64,000 bases of DNA, taken from the NCBI GenBank assembly GCA_036274595.1, contig DASUFL010000052.1, forward strand, positions 1 to 64,000. The letters run 5' to 3'. A program made the translations under genes and the position numbers. This DNA is from WS-9 sp036274595 (GTDB taxonomy: Bacteria; Eisenbacteria; RBG-16-71-46; SZUA-252). Positions 25,580 through 34,139 of this stretch are shown piece after piece (the first letter of the stretch is position 1; each line of letters opens with the position of its first letter). Below the pieces are notes generated by a model. That model was not told the origin of the DNA. It searched no databases and saw only the letters and a list, made by a program, of their open reading frames with translations.

Positions 25580-26403
25580 CGGCGCACGAGTCCGTAGAGG
25601 TGGTGATCCGCGGCGGCACGGGCCATCGTCCCGATCGGGCGAAGCGCTAAGTCCCACTCGGCCGCGTGCGCGAAGAACGGGGTCAGGCGCGGATCCCGCC
25701 GTGACGCGTCCGGGAGCATGCGCGCGGCGTGACGCTGGAGCGAGTAGACGAGATTGGAGCCCAGGTTCTCGATCCGGAAGAACCCCGCGGCTTCCTCGAG
25801 GAGCGCGGGCTCGGACACGACGGAGCAGTAGTAGCCGCTCTCCCGCTGGAGCCCGTCGCGATACGGATTGTCCGCGGTATCCGCGAGAAGGATGCTCTCC
25901 GGATTGTTGAGCACGAGCCAGAAGAGCCCGCCCGGACGGAGCACCCGCGCAATCTCCGCGATCGTGGCGCTCTGGACCGGGCGCGGCAGATGCTCGAGAA
26001 GACCGAGGCAGACCGCCGCGTCGAAGGACGCGCTCGCGAATGGGAGGGAGTCCGATCGCGCGCGAAGCGGGTCGGCGTTCGAGACGCCGGCGCGCACGGC
26101 GTTCGCGCGGAGACGCTCGAGCATGCCAGGGGCGAGATCGACGCAGGCGACGCGCCCCAGGAACGGCGCGAGGCGGATCGCGACGCGGCCGACGCCGGCG
26201 CCCAGGTCGAGCCCAAGGCGTGCTTCGCCATCGCCCAGTGTGCGGAGCACGAGTCCCGTCTCCCAGGCATCGTAGGCCCGGTTGACGGCGGGCGGCTCGC
26301 CGAGGCTCAGGACCGATGCGAGCTCGTCCCCGAGATGGTGGCGCTCGGCGCTCCAGTACGCGGCCGCGCGCCGGGCGTCGTAGGCGCCGGCCGTGGCGCT
26401 CAC
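25576..26403 (-). CDS. Class I SAM-dependent methyltransferase
   Basis: The 275-residue protein has motif I LGLDLGAGVGRVAIRLA, an acidic end of strand 2 (ACVDLAPGMLERL), FDAAVCLGLLEHLPRP and ARVLRPGGLFWLVLNNPES. Start is GTG at 26403; additional open sequence upstream is GC-rich shadow. Sharing an ATGA overlap with the epimerase gene, it may modify a sugar nucleotide or glycan, but the substrate cannot be read from sequence. Confidence 0.85.
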   Translation of the reverse strand: MSATAGAYDARRAAAYWSAERHHLGDELASVLSLGEPPAVNRAYDAWETGLVLRTLGDGEARLGLDLGAGVGRVAIRLAPFLGRVACVDLAPGMLERLRANAVRAGVSNADPLRARSDSLPFASASFDAAVCLGLLEHLPRPVQSATIAEIARVLRPGGLFWLVLNNPESILLADTADNPYRDGLQRESGYYCSVVSEPALLEEAAGFFRIENLGSNLVYSLQRHAARMLPDASRRDPRLTPFFAHAAEWDLALRPIGTMARAAADHHLYGLVRR

Positions 26404-26421
26404 GCGAGCACCCCCGCGGGC

Positions 26422-26450
26422 TGGACCGCGCCGCCCGACGCGCCTACAAT
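26422..26450 (+). promoter_or_regulatory. Promoter of the zinc-ribbon gene
   Basis: TGGACC (26422-26427, 4/6) and TACAAT (26445-26450, 5/6) are 17 bases apart on the plus strand. The transcript would carry a leader of about 54 bases before the ATG at 26511. The 107-base divergent gap holds nothing else obvious. Confidence 0.5.
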
Positions 26451-26510
26451 GCCCCGGTACGAGGACGCGCGGCGCCGCGCCACGCCCATCCGAATCACGG
26501 AGGAACCGCA

Positions 26511-26735
26511 ATGCCCGAGCAGGCCGAGCTGGTCAGCAACCCCGCCGTCGAGTGCCTCCGGTGCTCGAAGCTCTTTGGACCGACCCAGATCCTTCATCTG
26601 CGCGAAGACCCTCGCCGCTCCTACATTCGCTGTCAGCACTGCGGCGGGAGGAACGAGGTCCGCGCCGAGGATCGCTTCACCATCCGCCTCGTCGGCATCA
26701 TCCCCGAGCCTCCCGCTGCGCGCGCCGGCGCGTAA
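26511..26735 (+). CDS. Small zinc-ribbon protein
   Basis: The 74-residue protein has two cysteine pairs, CLRC at residues 15-18 and CQHC at 41-44, which should bind one zinc as a ribbon. No other domain fits in the length. ATG with GGAGG ten bases upstream. It is a lone plus-strand gene between two minus-strand blocks. Such ribbons occur in nucleic-acid-binding or partner-binding adaptors, but nothing here points to a specific role. Confidence 0.8.
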   Translation: MPEQAELVSNPAVECLRCSKLFGPTQILHLREDPRRSYIRCQHCGGRNEVRAEDRFTIRLVGIIPEPPAARAGA

Positions 26736-26748
26736 GCACTCCAGACGC

Positions 26749-26767
26749 TCGCGGCCGCACGGCGGCC
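26749..26767 (+). terminator. GC hairpin after the zinc-ribbon gene
   Basis: Two copies of GCGGCCGC separated by ACG can fold into an 8-bp stem 14 bases after the zinc-ribbon stop codon. No T-run follows, so it may only protect the 3' end or assist Rho-dependent ending. Confidence 0.3.
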
Positions 26768-26779
26768 GCTCGACCGCAT

Positions 26780-26817
26780 AAAAAAACGGGTCCCCTTTCA
26801 CGAAGGAAAGGGGACCC
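26780..26817 (-). terminator. Strong intrinsic terminator after tRNA-Leu
   Basis: On the minus strand a perfect 12-bp stem (GGGTCCCCTTTC with GAAAGGGGACCC, six-base loop) is followed by G and then seven T. It begins four bases after the tRNA CCA end and would stop the whole PFK-gap-pgk-tpiA-secG-tRNA transcript. Confidence 0.95.
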
Positions 26818-26821
26818 ACTG

Positions 26822-26908
<87 letters not shown>

Positions 26909-26920
26909 TGATGCATATGA

Positions 26921-27421
26921 TTACGGACCGCCCTGCGTCGTCGTGTTCCCTTCGGTCGCGGGCGGAGTCGGTGCCGTCGTGTTCGTCGACGGCGCGTTGG
27001 TCGTAGGCGCCTGCTGCGCCGGCGGCTGCGTGGGCGACGCGGCCGGAGGCGTCAGGCCCTGACCTGGCGTCGTCGCTCCGCCCAGAGGCGGCGGCGCGTT
27101 CGACTCGGCAGGACGCTGCCCCTGGCCCGCACGGCGCTTCGCTTCTTCGGTGATGAGGCTCCGTCCGCCGGCGGCGTTCTGCCGCGTCGAGGTCAGACCC
27201 AACGTCAATGAGGTGAGGAAGAACACGACCGCCAGCGTCCCGGCGGCGCGGCTCAGGAAGGTCGCCGCCCCGCGTCCGCCGAAGAGGGTCTGGCTGGATC
27301 CCGCGCCGAACGTTCCGGCGAGACCGCCTCCCTTCCCCGACTGGAGCAGGATGGCCACCATCAAGGAGACGCAGGCCAGGATGTGGAGCGTCGTGATGAG
27401 ACCGGTCAGAATGCCCGACAT
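26921..27421 (-). CDS. secG: Preprotein translocase subunit SecG, with a long tail
   Basis: The 166-residue protein has two membrane helices (residues about 4-26 and 57-77) around the SecG signature LLQSGKGGGLAG and FGGRGAATFLSR. SecG helps SecYE move proteins across the inner membrane. Typical SecG has 75-110 residues; here a tail of about 80 residues rich in Pro, Thr, Ala, Gln and Asn follows the second helix. It would be low-complexity and probably disordered. secG precedes tRNA-Leu and follows tpiA by 64 bases. Confidence 0.93.
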   Translation of the reverse strand: MSGILTGLITTLHILACVSLMVAILLQSGKGGGLAGTFGAGSSQTLFGGRGAATFLSRAAGTLAVVFFLTSLTLGLTSTRQNAAGGRSLITEEAKRRAGQGQRPAESNAPPPLGGATTPGQGLTPPAASPTQPPAQQAPTTNAPSTNTTAPTPPATEGNTTTQGGP

Positions 27422-27485
27422 GAACTCCTCCGAGATGTTCGTGGACGCGTGTGGCCGACCAGACTACCACGCACCCCGGCAGGGG

Positions 27486-28244
27486 TCAATCGCGGGCAGG
27501 CTCGACCGCCGCGGCTAACGCCTTGGCAATCGCGAGGAAGGACGGGGCGTCCAGGGACGCGCCGCCCACCAGGAAGCCGTCCACCTCCTTGAGCTGGGCC
27601 AGGGGCGCCGCCGTCTTCGGATCCACGCTGCCGCCGTAGAGTACGGGCGTCGCGCTCCGGCCGAGCCGTGTCAGCTCCTCTCCCACCCAGACGTGCGCCT
27701 CGGCCACCTGCTCGGTCGTCGCGACGACCCCGGTGCCGATGGCCCAGACCGGCTCGTACGCGACGAGGAGCGCCGCGCGTGCCGGCGCACCGTCGAGCGC
27801 GCGGGCGAGCTGGCGCGAGATGACACTCTGCGTCTCCTGCCGCTCCCGCTCCGCCAAGGTCTCGCCGATGCAGAGGAGCGGCGTGAGTCCGGCGCGCCAG
27901 CCGGCGCTTAGCTTGGCGCGCGCCACGGCGTCGCTCTCGCAGAAGAGCCGCCGGCGCTCGGAGTGGCCGACGAGCACGTACTCGGCGCCGGCGTCGCGAA
28001 GCTGCTCGGCCGAGACCTCGCCGGTGAACGCCCCCTTCGGCTCCGAATGGCAGCTCTGACCGCCCAGCGCGGGACCGGTTCGGCCCCGTGCTTCGCGCAG
28101 CGTCGCAAGGGCCGTGGCCGGCGGAAAGACGAGGAACGTGAGATCCGGATAGATCGCGCGCGCCTCGCCGCACGAGGCGTAGAGAGCACGCGCCTGCGCG
28201 AGGTCGAGGTTCATCTTCCAATTTGCGGCGAGAATGCGGCTCAT
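27486..28244 (-). CDS. tpiA: Triosephosphate isomerase
   Basis: The 252-residue barrel enzyme interconverts DHAP and glyceraldehyde 3-phosphate. Catalytic residues are visible: Lys in AANWKMNLDL, His in VLVGHSERRRLF and Glu in VAYEPVWAIGTG. VLYGGSVDPKTA and LVGGASLD bind phosphate. ATG at 28244 overlaps the pgk stop (ATGA). Confidence 0.97.
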   Translation of the reverse strand: MSRILAANWKMNLDLAQARALYASCGEARAIYPDLTFLVFPPATALATLREARGRTGPALGGQSCHSEPKGAFTGEVSAEQLRDAGAEYVLVGHSERRRLFCESDAVARAKLSAGWRAGLTPLLCIGETLAERERQETQSVISRQLARALDGAPARAALLVAYEPVWAIGTGVVATTEQVAEAHVWVGEELTRLGRSATPVLYGGSVDPKTAAPLAQLKEVDGFLVGGASLDAPSFLAIAKALAAAVEPARD

Positions 28245-29461
28245 CGGGTCTCCGCCCGCGCCGCGCGCTCGAGCGCGGCCACGCCGGGCAATGTCTTCCC
28301 CTCGAGGAATTCGAGCGACGCGCCGCCGCCCGTCGAGAGGTGGCTGATCTTGCTCGCGACGCCGGCTTGGTGCACGGCGGCGAGCGAATCGCCGCCGCCG
28401 GCCACCGTGAAGGCGCCGCGGCGCGTGGCCTGCGCCACCGCCTGGGCGACACCGAGCGTCCCTTCCGCGTAGGCCGGGACCTCGAAGATGCCCATGGGTC
28501 CGTTCCAGAAGATCGTGCGCGCCTCCGCGAGCGCGTCTTGGATCGCGCGGATCGACTCGGGGCCGATGTCGACCCCCGCCTGATCCTTGGGGATCGCGCC
28601 GACCGAGACGACGCGGCCCGGGTCGTCCCCGGTGATGCCCGACGCCACCCGGCAGTCGGAGGGAAGCAGGAGCTTCTTCGAAGCCTGCGCATCGTCGAGC
28701 AGCTTTCGCGCAATCTCGACGCGATCCTCCTCGACGAGCGAGCGGCCCACCTCGATCCCCTTCGCCTTCAAGAACGTGAACATCATGCCGCCGCCGATCA
28801 CGATCCGGTCGACACGGGGGAGCAGGTTCGTGAGGACATCGATCTTGCCGGAGATCTTGGCGCCGCCGAGGATCGCGACGTACGGCCGCTCCGGATTGTC
28901 GAGGAGCCGCCCGAGCGATTTCAGTTCCTGCTCGAGCAGGAAGCCGGCCGCACAGTCCGTGATGAAGGTGGTGATGCCCTCGGTCGAGGCATGAGCCCGG
29001 TGCGCGGCGCCGAACGCATCGTCCACGTAGGCGTCGCCGAGCGAGGCGAGCGCCTTGGCGTAGGCGGGATCGTTCTTCTCCTCGCCGGGATCGAAGCGCA
29101 GGTTCTCGAGAAGGAGAACGTCGCCGTCGTTCAGCGCGCGGGATGCGGCCTCCGCTTCGGCGCCAACCGCCGGCGCGGTGAAGACGACCGGCTTGCGAAG
29201 GTAGCGCTCGAGCACGTCCCGCACGGGCTTCAGGCTCTGTTTCGGATCCGGCTTTCCCTTCGGACGCCCGAGATGGGAGGCAACCACCACACGCGCTCCC
29301 TTTTCGATCAGATACCGGAGCGTCGGGAGCGACGCTACGATGCGCGAGTCGTCCCCCACCTTCCCCTCCTGGTCGAGCGGGCAGTTCATGTCCACGCGCA
29401 CGAAGACCCGCCGCCCCTGTACGGGGATCTCGCTCAGCCGGCGGAAGGCGGGCGCGCTCAC
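28241..29461 (-). CDS. pgk: Phosphoglycerate kinase
   Basis: The 406-residue enzyme transfers phosphate from 1,3-bisphosphoglycerate to ADP. The N-domain has VFVRVDMNCPLD and ASHLGRPKGKPDP, then LLLENLRFDPGEEKNDP. The C-domain has YVAILGGAKISGKIDVL, IVIGGGMMFTFLKAKG and AGGGDSLAAV plus the STGGGASLEFLEGK block. GTG at 29461 overlaps the gap stop (GTGA); tpiA overlaps at the other end. Confidence 0.97.
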   Translation of the reverse strand: MSAPAFRRLSEIPVQGRRVFVRVDMNCPLDQEGKVGDDSRIVASLPTLRYLIEKGARVVVASHLGRPKGKPDPKQSLKPVRDVLERYLRKPVVFTAPAVGAEAEAASRALNDGDVLLLENLRFDPGEEKNDPAYAKALASLGDAYVDDAFGAAHRAHASTEGITTFITDCAAGFLLEQELKSLGRLLDNPERPYVAILGGAKISGKIDVLTNLLPRVDRIVIGGGMMFTFLKAKGIEVGRSLVEEDRVEIARKLLDDAQASKKLLLPSDCRVASGITGDDPGRVVSVGAIPKDQAGVDIGPESIRAIQDALAEARTIFWNGPMGIFEVPAYAEGTLGVAQAVAQATRRGAFTVAGGGDSLAAVHQAGVASKISHLSTGGGASLEFLEGKTLPGVAALERAARAETR

Positions 29462-30456
29462 GCCTTGCCCAGGAGAAGGAGCGCGTCGACCATCCGATTC
29501 GAGAAGCCCCATTCGTTGTCGTACCAGGAGAAGACCTTCACCACGCGGTCGCCCGAGACCATGGTCAAGGGAGCGTCGAAGATCGAGGAGTGCGGATTGC
29601 CGATGACGTCGGCCGAGACGATGGGATCTTCGTTGTACTGGAGGATGCCCATCAAGGATCCGGTGGCCGCCTCGCGCATCGCATCGTTCACGCTCTGGAT
29701 GCTCGCGGGCTTGGCCACGTTCACCGTCAGATCGATCAAGGACCCGCTCGCGACCGGCACGCGCACCGAGATGCCGTCGAGCCGTCCCTGGAGCGACGGG
29801 AGGACGAGGCCGATCGCCTTGGCGGCGCCCGTCGAGGTCGGGATCATGGAGAGCGCGGCCGAGCGCGCCCGGCGGAGGTCCTTGTGCGGCGCATCTTGAA
29901 GCCGCTGGTCGCTCGTATAGGCGTGCACGGTGGTCATGAAGCCTCGGTCGATGCCGAAGGTGTTGTCGAGCACCGAGGCGACCGGCGCCAGGCAGTTCGT
30001 CGTGCACGAGGCGATCGAGACGACGGTGTGCTTGGAGGGATCGTACGTGGAATCGTTCACGCCCATCACGAACGTGGCGTCCGCTCCCTTGGCGGGCGCG
30101 GAGACGAGCACCCGGCGCGCGCCGGAAGCGAGGTGGCACGCGGCCTTGTCGCGATCCGTGAACTTGCCGGTGCACTCGAGGACCACGTCGATGCCCAGAT
30201 CCTTCCAGGGGAGCGCGGCGGGGTTCGCCTCGGAGAGCGCGCGGATCGACTTCCCGCCGACCACAATGGTCGAGCCTTCGGCCGAGAAGCGCTGCGGCCA
30301 CCGCCCGTGCACCGAGTCGTAGTGGAGAAGATGCGCGAGGGTCTTCGCGTCCGTGATGTCGTTCACGGCGACGAAGTCGATCTCGACCTGGCGCTTGAGC
30401 GCCGCCCGGAGCACCAGGCGGCCGATCCGTCCGAACCCGTTGATCGCTACCCGCAC
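29458..30456 (-). CDS. gap: Glyceraldehyde-3-phosphate dehydrogenase
   Basis: The 332-residue enzyme oxidises glyceraldehyde 3-phosphate to 1,3-bisphosphoglycerate. VRVAINGFGRIGRLVLRA binds NAD. SIASCTTNCLAPVASVLDN contains the catalytic Cys; the catalytic His lies in MTTVHAYTSDQR. WYDNEWGFSNRMVD ends the protein. GTG at 30456 is preceded by AGGAGGG. Open frame upstream is the pfk shadow. Confidence 0.97.
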   Translation of the reverse strand: MRVAINGFGRIGRLVLRAALKRQVEIDFVAVNDITDAKTLAHLLHYDSVHGRWPQRFSAEGSTIVVGGKSIRALSEANPAALPWKDLGIDVVLECTGKFTDRDKAACHLASGARRVLVSAPAKGADATFVMGVNDSTYDPSKHTVVSIASCTTNCLAPVASVLDNTFGIDRGFMTTVHAYTSDQRLQDAPHKDLRRARSAALSMIPTSTGAAKAIGLVLPSLQGRLDGISVRVPVASGSLIDLTVNVAKPASIQSVNDAMREAATGSLMGILQYNEDPIVSADVIGNPHSSIFDAPLTMVSGDRVVKVFSWYDNEWGFSNRMVDALLLLGKA

Positions 30457-30464
30457 GAACCCTC

Positions 30465-31502
30465 CTAGCTGAAGAAGACCCGGGCCATATCGTACAGCTC
30501 CGGCCCCACCTGCTTGATCGAACCGAGCGCTTCGGCGAGCGGCACGTCGACGATCGCGGTTCCGCGAATCGCCACCATGCGGCCGAACCCGCCGCGCGCG
30601 ACCAGGTCCACGGCGGACACGCCGAAGCGCGATCCGAGCACGCGGTCGAACGCCGTGGGCGACCCGCCCCTTTGGATGTGGCCGAGCACGCTGTAGCGCG
30701 TCTCGTACCCCGTGGTCTCTTCGATGCGCTCGGCGAGCGAGGCGCCCACGCCGCCCAGGCGGATGTGGCCGAACTCGTCGCGCTTGTCCCTCTGCTCGTG
30801 GAGCGGCTGCCCCGCGTCGTCCGCGAGCCGCGCCCCCTCCGCGACCACGATGATACTGAAATTCTTGCCCCGGTCGTGGCGCCGCTCGATGGCGTCCTTG
30901 ATCTCCGCCAGACGCACCGGAAACTCCGGGATCAAGATCATGTCCGCGCCTCCGGCGATGCCCGATCCGAGCGCGATCCATCCGGCGTGCCGTCCCATCA
31001 CTTCCACCACCATGACCCGGTCGTGCGACTCCGCCGTCGTGTGGAGCCGGTCGATGGCCTCGGTCGCGATCGAGAGGGCGGTGTCGAAGCCGAAGGTGTA
31101 GTCGGTGCCGTTGACGTCGTTGTCGATCGTCTTCGGGACGCCCACGACCGGAAGCCCCGCCTTCGCGAGCCTGGCCGCCGCTCCGAGCGTGTCCTCGCCG
31201 CCGATCGCGATCAGGGCGCCCATGCCCCGCTTCTCGAAGGTCCGGCGAATGACCGCTTCCCCGTCCGGCTCCTTGTATGGATTCGTGCGGGAGGTCCCGA
31301 GGATCGTGCCGCCGCGAGGAAGGATTCCCGAGACGGAGGTCAGCTCGAGGGGCTCGATCTCCTCCCGGAGCATCCCTCTCCAACCATGGCGGATGCCTTC
31401 GACGGTCCAGCCGTGCCCCGTGATGGCGCGCCGGACGACGGCGCGGATGACCGCGTTCAATCCGGGGCAGTCGCCCCCGCCGGTCAGCACCCCCACCTTC
31501 AT
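30465..31502 (-). CDS. 6-phosphofructokinase with pyrophosphate-type signature
   Basis: The 345-residue PFKA-family protein begins KVGVLTGGGDCPGLNAVIRA. It keeps PKTIDNDVNGTDYTFGFDTA (base and fructose-6-P site) and VEVMGRHAGWIALGSGIAGG. In E. coli numbering the donor-discriminating positions are Gly104 and Gly124 in ATP enzymes, and Asp104 and Lys124 in PPi enzymes. Here GGEDT gives Asp104 and PKTIDND gives Lys124, so PPi as phosphoryl donor (EC 2.7.1.90, reversible) is likely. I use the ATG at 31502 with GGAGGG eight bases upstream; a GTG at 31511 sits on top of that site. First gene of the glycolysis operon. Confidence 0.9.
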   Translation of the reverse strand: MKVGVLTGGGDCPGLNAVIRAVVRRAITGHGWTVEGIRHGWRGMLREEIEPLELTSVSGILPRGGTILGTSRTNPYKEPDGEAVIRRTFEKRGMGALIAIGGEDTLGAAARLAKAGLPVVGVPKTIDNDVNGTDYTFGFDTALSIATEAIDRLHTTAESHDRVMVVEVMGRHAGWIALGSGIAGGADMILIPEFPVRLAEIKDAIERRHDRGKNFSIIVVAEGARLADDAGQPLHEQRDKRDEFGHIRLGGVGASLAERIEETTGYETRYSVLGHIQRGGSPTAFDRVLGSRFGVSAVDLVARGGFGRMVAIRGTAIVDVPLAEALGSIKQVGPELYDMARVFFS

Positions 31503-31558
31503 CGAACGCACCCTCCGCTCGCAGCAACATCCACATCGACAACGAATTAGAGCGGCGG

Positions 31559-31588
31559 ATTGTAGTGGGTCGGCGGGTCCTGCGTCAA
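31559..31588 (-). promoter_or_regulatory. Sigma70-like promoter for the glycolysis-secG-tRNA operon
   Basis: TTGACG (31583-31588, 5/6) and TACAAT (31559-31564, 5/6) are 18 bases apart on the minus strand. The leader before the PFK start is about 50 bases. It would drive PFK, gap, pgk, tpiA, secG and tRNA-Leu to the terminator at 26780. Confidence 0.7.
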
Positions 31589-31620
31589 GAGCGGCGTCCG
31601 GGCGGGCGGCGCGTTGAAAT

Positions 31621-31646
31621 CCCCGGCGGCCGGAGCCGCCAAGGGG
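31621..31646 (-). terminator. Hairpin directly after the GWxTD gene
   Basis: Right after the stop codon, CCCC-TT-GGCGGC-TCCG-GCCGCC-GGGG can form a 10-bp stem with a two-base bulge, then ATTTC. The T-tract is poor. Lying upstream of the glycolysis promoter, it may insulate the two operons. Confidence 0.45.
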
Positions 31647-33140
31647 TCAGTGGATGCCGGTGGTCGAGGAGTAGTCGAGGGTGTAGTCGCCGTAGCCTTG
31701 CTGGTCCACGAAGACGAATTTGAGCCCCGAGGAGATCTCGTTCATCCCGAACCGCGGAACGAGCTCCTTCCCCTTCATGTCGTAGGTCCAGATCTCGTAG
31801 GCGCGGTCGTCCGCGGTTCCGTCCGTGACGTCGGTGATCTGGGTCTTGGACTGGATCGGGATCTTGTCGAGGTTGTAGCCGAGCGTCTTGGAGCCGACCG
31901 GCACCCGCTCGATCTTCACGTCGTCGGGCTCGCCGTACCGGATGTACACGCGGCCGCGATCGCTGAACATGCCGCGGCCGAAGACCGCGTAGTGGCTGTT
32001 CGCGTAGTTCACTCGTCTCAGGAACTCGTCCCGGACCTCGTTGTCCGCCGTGTCCGGGGTCGGATCCGCGCCGCGCCAGAGCCGCTCCACCCAGCGCTCC
32101 TTGTCTCCCATCGAAAGCGAGCGGAAGACGAGGACCGAATCCGAGGGCATGAGCGTGGACGCCGTCACCTCGTAGAGGTCCGCCGCATCGGGACGCCAGG
32201 AGTCGAGCGACCAGAGCACGTCGAACTCGCCGCGCGATTCCGCCGTGGCGCTGCGCTCGTCCTTCACGCGGAGGGTGATCCAGTAGTGCCCCCCTGGGAA
32301 CTCGGACGTGTCGATGCTCATCGCGTGCGGCCAGCCGGTTCCCTCGCTGATGTGGAGCGAGTCCACGCTCGTGAACATCGTGTCCCCCGACGCGCCGAAG
32401 ATCTGCGTTTCGATCAGTCTCGTCGCCCCGCCCGCGGGAGGCGGGTCGTCGTAGAGCTCGTAGTAGAGGGAGACCGCTTCCTGGAAGTGGCCGAAGTATC
32501 CGCTCGGCTGCGGCATCACGTCATACGGACCGCGTGCGAACGGCGATCCCTCGGAGCGCGGCTGCACGTCCCAGGCGAAGAGGATCCCGCTCAGGGCCGG
32601 GTTCTTGAAGAGCCAGGGGCCCATGTCGATCGTTCCCGTCACCTCGCCCTGCCGCTTCTGCCCCTTCATCTTGTAGACGAATCCCATCCGGTCCATGTTC
32701 ATGTCCTCGACCAGGACGCGGTAGGTGTAGACGCCGGGCGGGGCCGCCAGCCCGAGCGTGTAGATCTCCCCGAGAAGCGAATCGCGGGCGGCGTAGATGT
32801 CGGTGCTCTGGAGAACGGCTTCGCGCTGGAGGTATCCGGCTCTCTTCCCCGACTTGTTCCACATCTCGACCGTGACGCGCAGCTTGGCGGCATAGCGGTC
32901 GTTCTCGGGAACGAAGCGGATCTGGCGGTACGGAACGCGGATCGAGAAGTCGGCGCGGGCGTCCTTCTCCCCGTGGCGGAAGGCGGTCGCGGAAGCGTGG
33001 AAGCGGAGCTCGCCAGTGGACGTGGCAGGGTCGCCCGAGCTCCTCCCCACGGCGAGCGGGACGAAGAGCGCGGCCGCGAGGAGCGCGCCCAGAAGCCCGA
33101 GCCGCGGATGGCCCGTCGGTCGGGGTTCCGGCCTCCTCAC
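31647..33140 (-). CDS. GWxTD-domain protein, exported
   Basis: The 497-residue protein starts with a signal-like segment (LGLLGALLAAALFVPLAVG). A long beta-rich region follows, then a C-terminal GWxTD-type domain (about 365-490). This has WVERLWRGADPTPDTADNE, FLRRVNYANSHYAVFG and RGRVYIRYGEPDDVK, then EIWTYD and FVFVDQQGYGDYTL. The family's name motif is degenerate: GMFSD replaces G-W-x-T-D. GWxTD proteins are known mostly from FCB and Acidobacteria genomes; their function is not established. GTG at 33140, 16 bases after the PorV-like gene. Nearby exoproteins suggest a role at the outer membrane. Confidence 0.82.
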   Translation of the reverse strand: MRRPEPRPTGHPRLGLLGALLAAALFVPLAVGRSSGDPATSTGELRFHASATAFRHGEKDARADFSIRVPYRQIRFVPENDRYAAKLRVTVEMWNKSGKRAGYLQREAVLQSTDIYAARDSLLGEIYTLGLAAPPGVYTYRVLVEDMNMDRMGFVYKMKGQKRQGEVTGTIDMGPWLFKNPALSGILFAWDVQPRSEGSPFARGPYDVMPQPSGYFGHFQEAVSLYYELYDDPPPAGGATRLIETQIFGASGDTMFTSVDSLHISEGTGWPHAMSIDTSEFPGGHYWITLRVKDERSATAESRGEFDVLWSLDSWRPDAADLYEVTASTLMPSDSVLVFRSLSMGDKERWVERLWRGADPTPDTADNEVRDEFLRRVNYANSHYAVFGRGMFSDRGRVYIRYGEPDDVKIERVPVGSKTLGYNLDKIPIQSKTQITDVTDGTADDRAYEIWTYDMKGKELVPRFGMNEISSGLKFVFVDQQGYGDYTLDYSSTTGIH

Positions 33141-33156
33141 GGGGGCGCCCCCCGTC

Positions 33157-34098
33157 CTAGAAGCTCACGTTCAGCGAAACGTGGTGCGCGTCGGACAGGA
33201 ACTTCATGTCCTGATACGCGTAGTCGAGTCTCGCGACGGAGGATTTAATGACGGTCAGCGGGAACTTCACGCCGATGCCGGCCGTGAGTCCCTCGGTGTC
33301 GTAGTTGAGCTTGTACCCGCCCCGTAGGAAGAGGTAGTCGCGGAATCCGTACTCGGCCCCGAGGTTCAGCTTCTCGGAGTTGTCGGGCGGATGCGTGAAC
33401 TCCGCGCTCGTCAAGAGCCGGCTCTCGCCGCTCTGCATGAGGGCCGCCGAGCCGCCGACGCGGAAGAAGACCGGCATCTTCACCTTCTCGTCGATGAAGG
33501 TCATGTCGCTTCCGATGTTCTGGATCGCCATGCCGATCTTGGCTCCCAGCACGCCCACGTCGTAGAGAGTGCCGAAGTCGAACGTGACCGATTTGCCCTT
33601 CACGTCGTCCAGGCCCGTCTGCACGTAGTTGATGTTGAACCCGGCCGAGAACTTGTCGGTGAGGGAGCGGGCGTAGGAGAGCCCGTAGGTCCACTCGCCC
33701 GCGTCGAAGGTGTCGCCGTTCCCTTCCGGCAGATAGGTCGTCCGGACAATGTCCCGGCTCATCGTGAGGGCGCGCACGTTCACGCCCAGCATGCCCGGGA
33801 TCCACTTGATGTTGAACACGTAGCCTGCCTGGTCGAACGACACGTCCGCGGGCCACGCTGTGTGATTCAGGGTGATGGACTGCCCCGACAGGCGCGAGAT
33901 GCCGGCCGGATTCCAGTACACCGCCGACGCATCGTCGGCGATAGCCACGTAGGAATCCCCCATCGCGTTCGCGCGGGCGCCCACACCCATCTTGAGCGAT
34001 TGCCCGCCCAGGGTTCCCACCTTTTCGAAGATCTGCGCTCCTTCCGCCGTCAGGGGCAGCACGAGCAGACAGAGTGCGATCACGATCGCGATTCTCAC
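33157..34098 (-). CDS. PorV/PorQ-family outer-membrane barrel
   Basis: The 313-residue protein has a signal peptide (VRIAIVIALCLLVLPLTAEG) and the family opening LKMGVGARANAMGDSYVAIA with DASAVYWNPAGISRL. Repeated amphipathic strands follow and it ends HHVSLNVSF, the C-terminal Phe expected of a BAM substrate. PorV is the outer-membrane shuttle that brings cargo from the type IX secretion pore to the anchoring enzyme; PorQ is a paralogue. The start is GTG at 34098, with GAGGAGGA about six bases upstream. It sits between a GWxTD gene and the large exoprotein gene that could be its cargo. Confidence 0.87.
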   Translation of the reverse strand: MRIAIVIALCLLVLPLTAEGAQIFEKVGTLGGQSLKMGVGARANAMGDSYVAIADDASAVYWNPAGISRLSGQSITLNHTAWPADVSFDQAGYVFNIKWIPGMLGVNVRALTMSRDIVRTTYLPEGNGDTFDAGEWTYGLSYARSLTDKFSAGFNINYVQTGLDDVKGKSVTFDFGTLYDVGVLGAKIGMAIQNIGSDMTFIDEKVKMPVFFRVGGSAALMQSGESRLLTSAEFTHPPDNSEKLNLGAEYGFRDYLFLRGGYKLNYDTEGLTAGIGVKFPLTVIKSSVARLDYAYQDMKFLSDAHHVSLNVSF

Positions 34099-34139
34099 GC
34101 CATTCCTCCTCGGTTCCCGGTGGGTCGCTCCGGCCGGTC

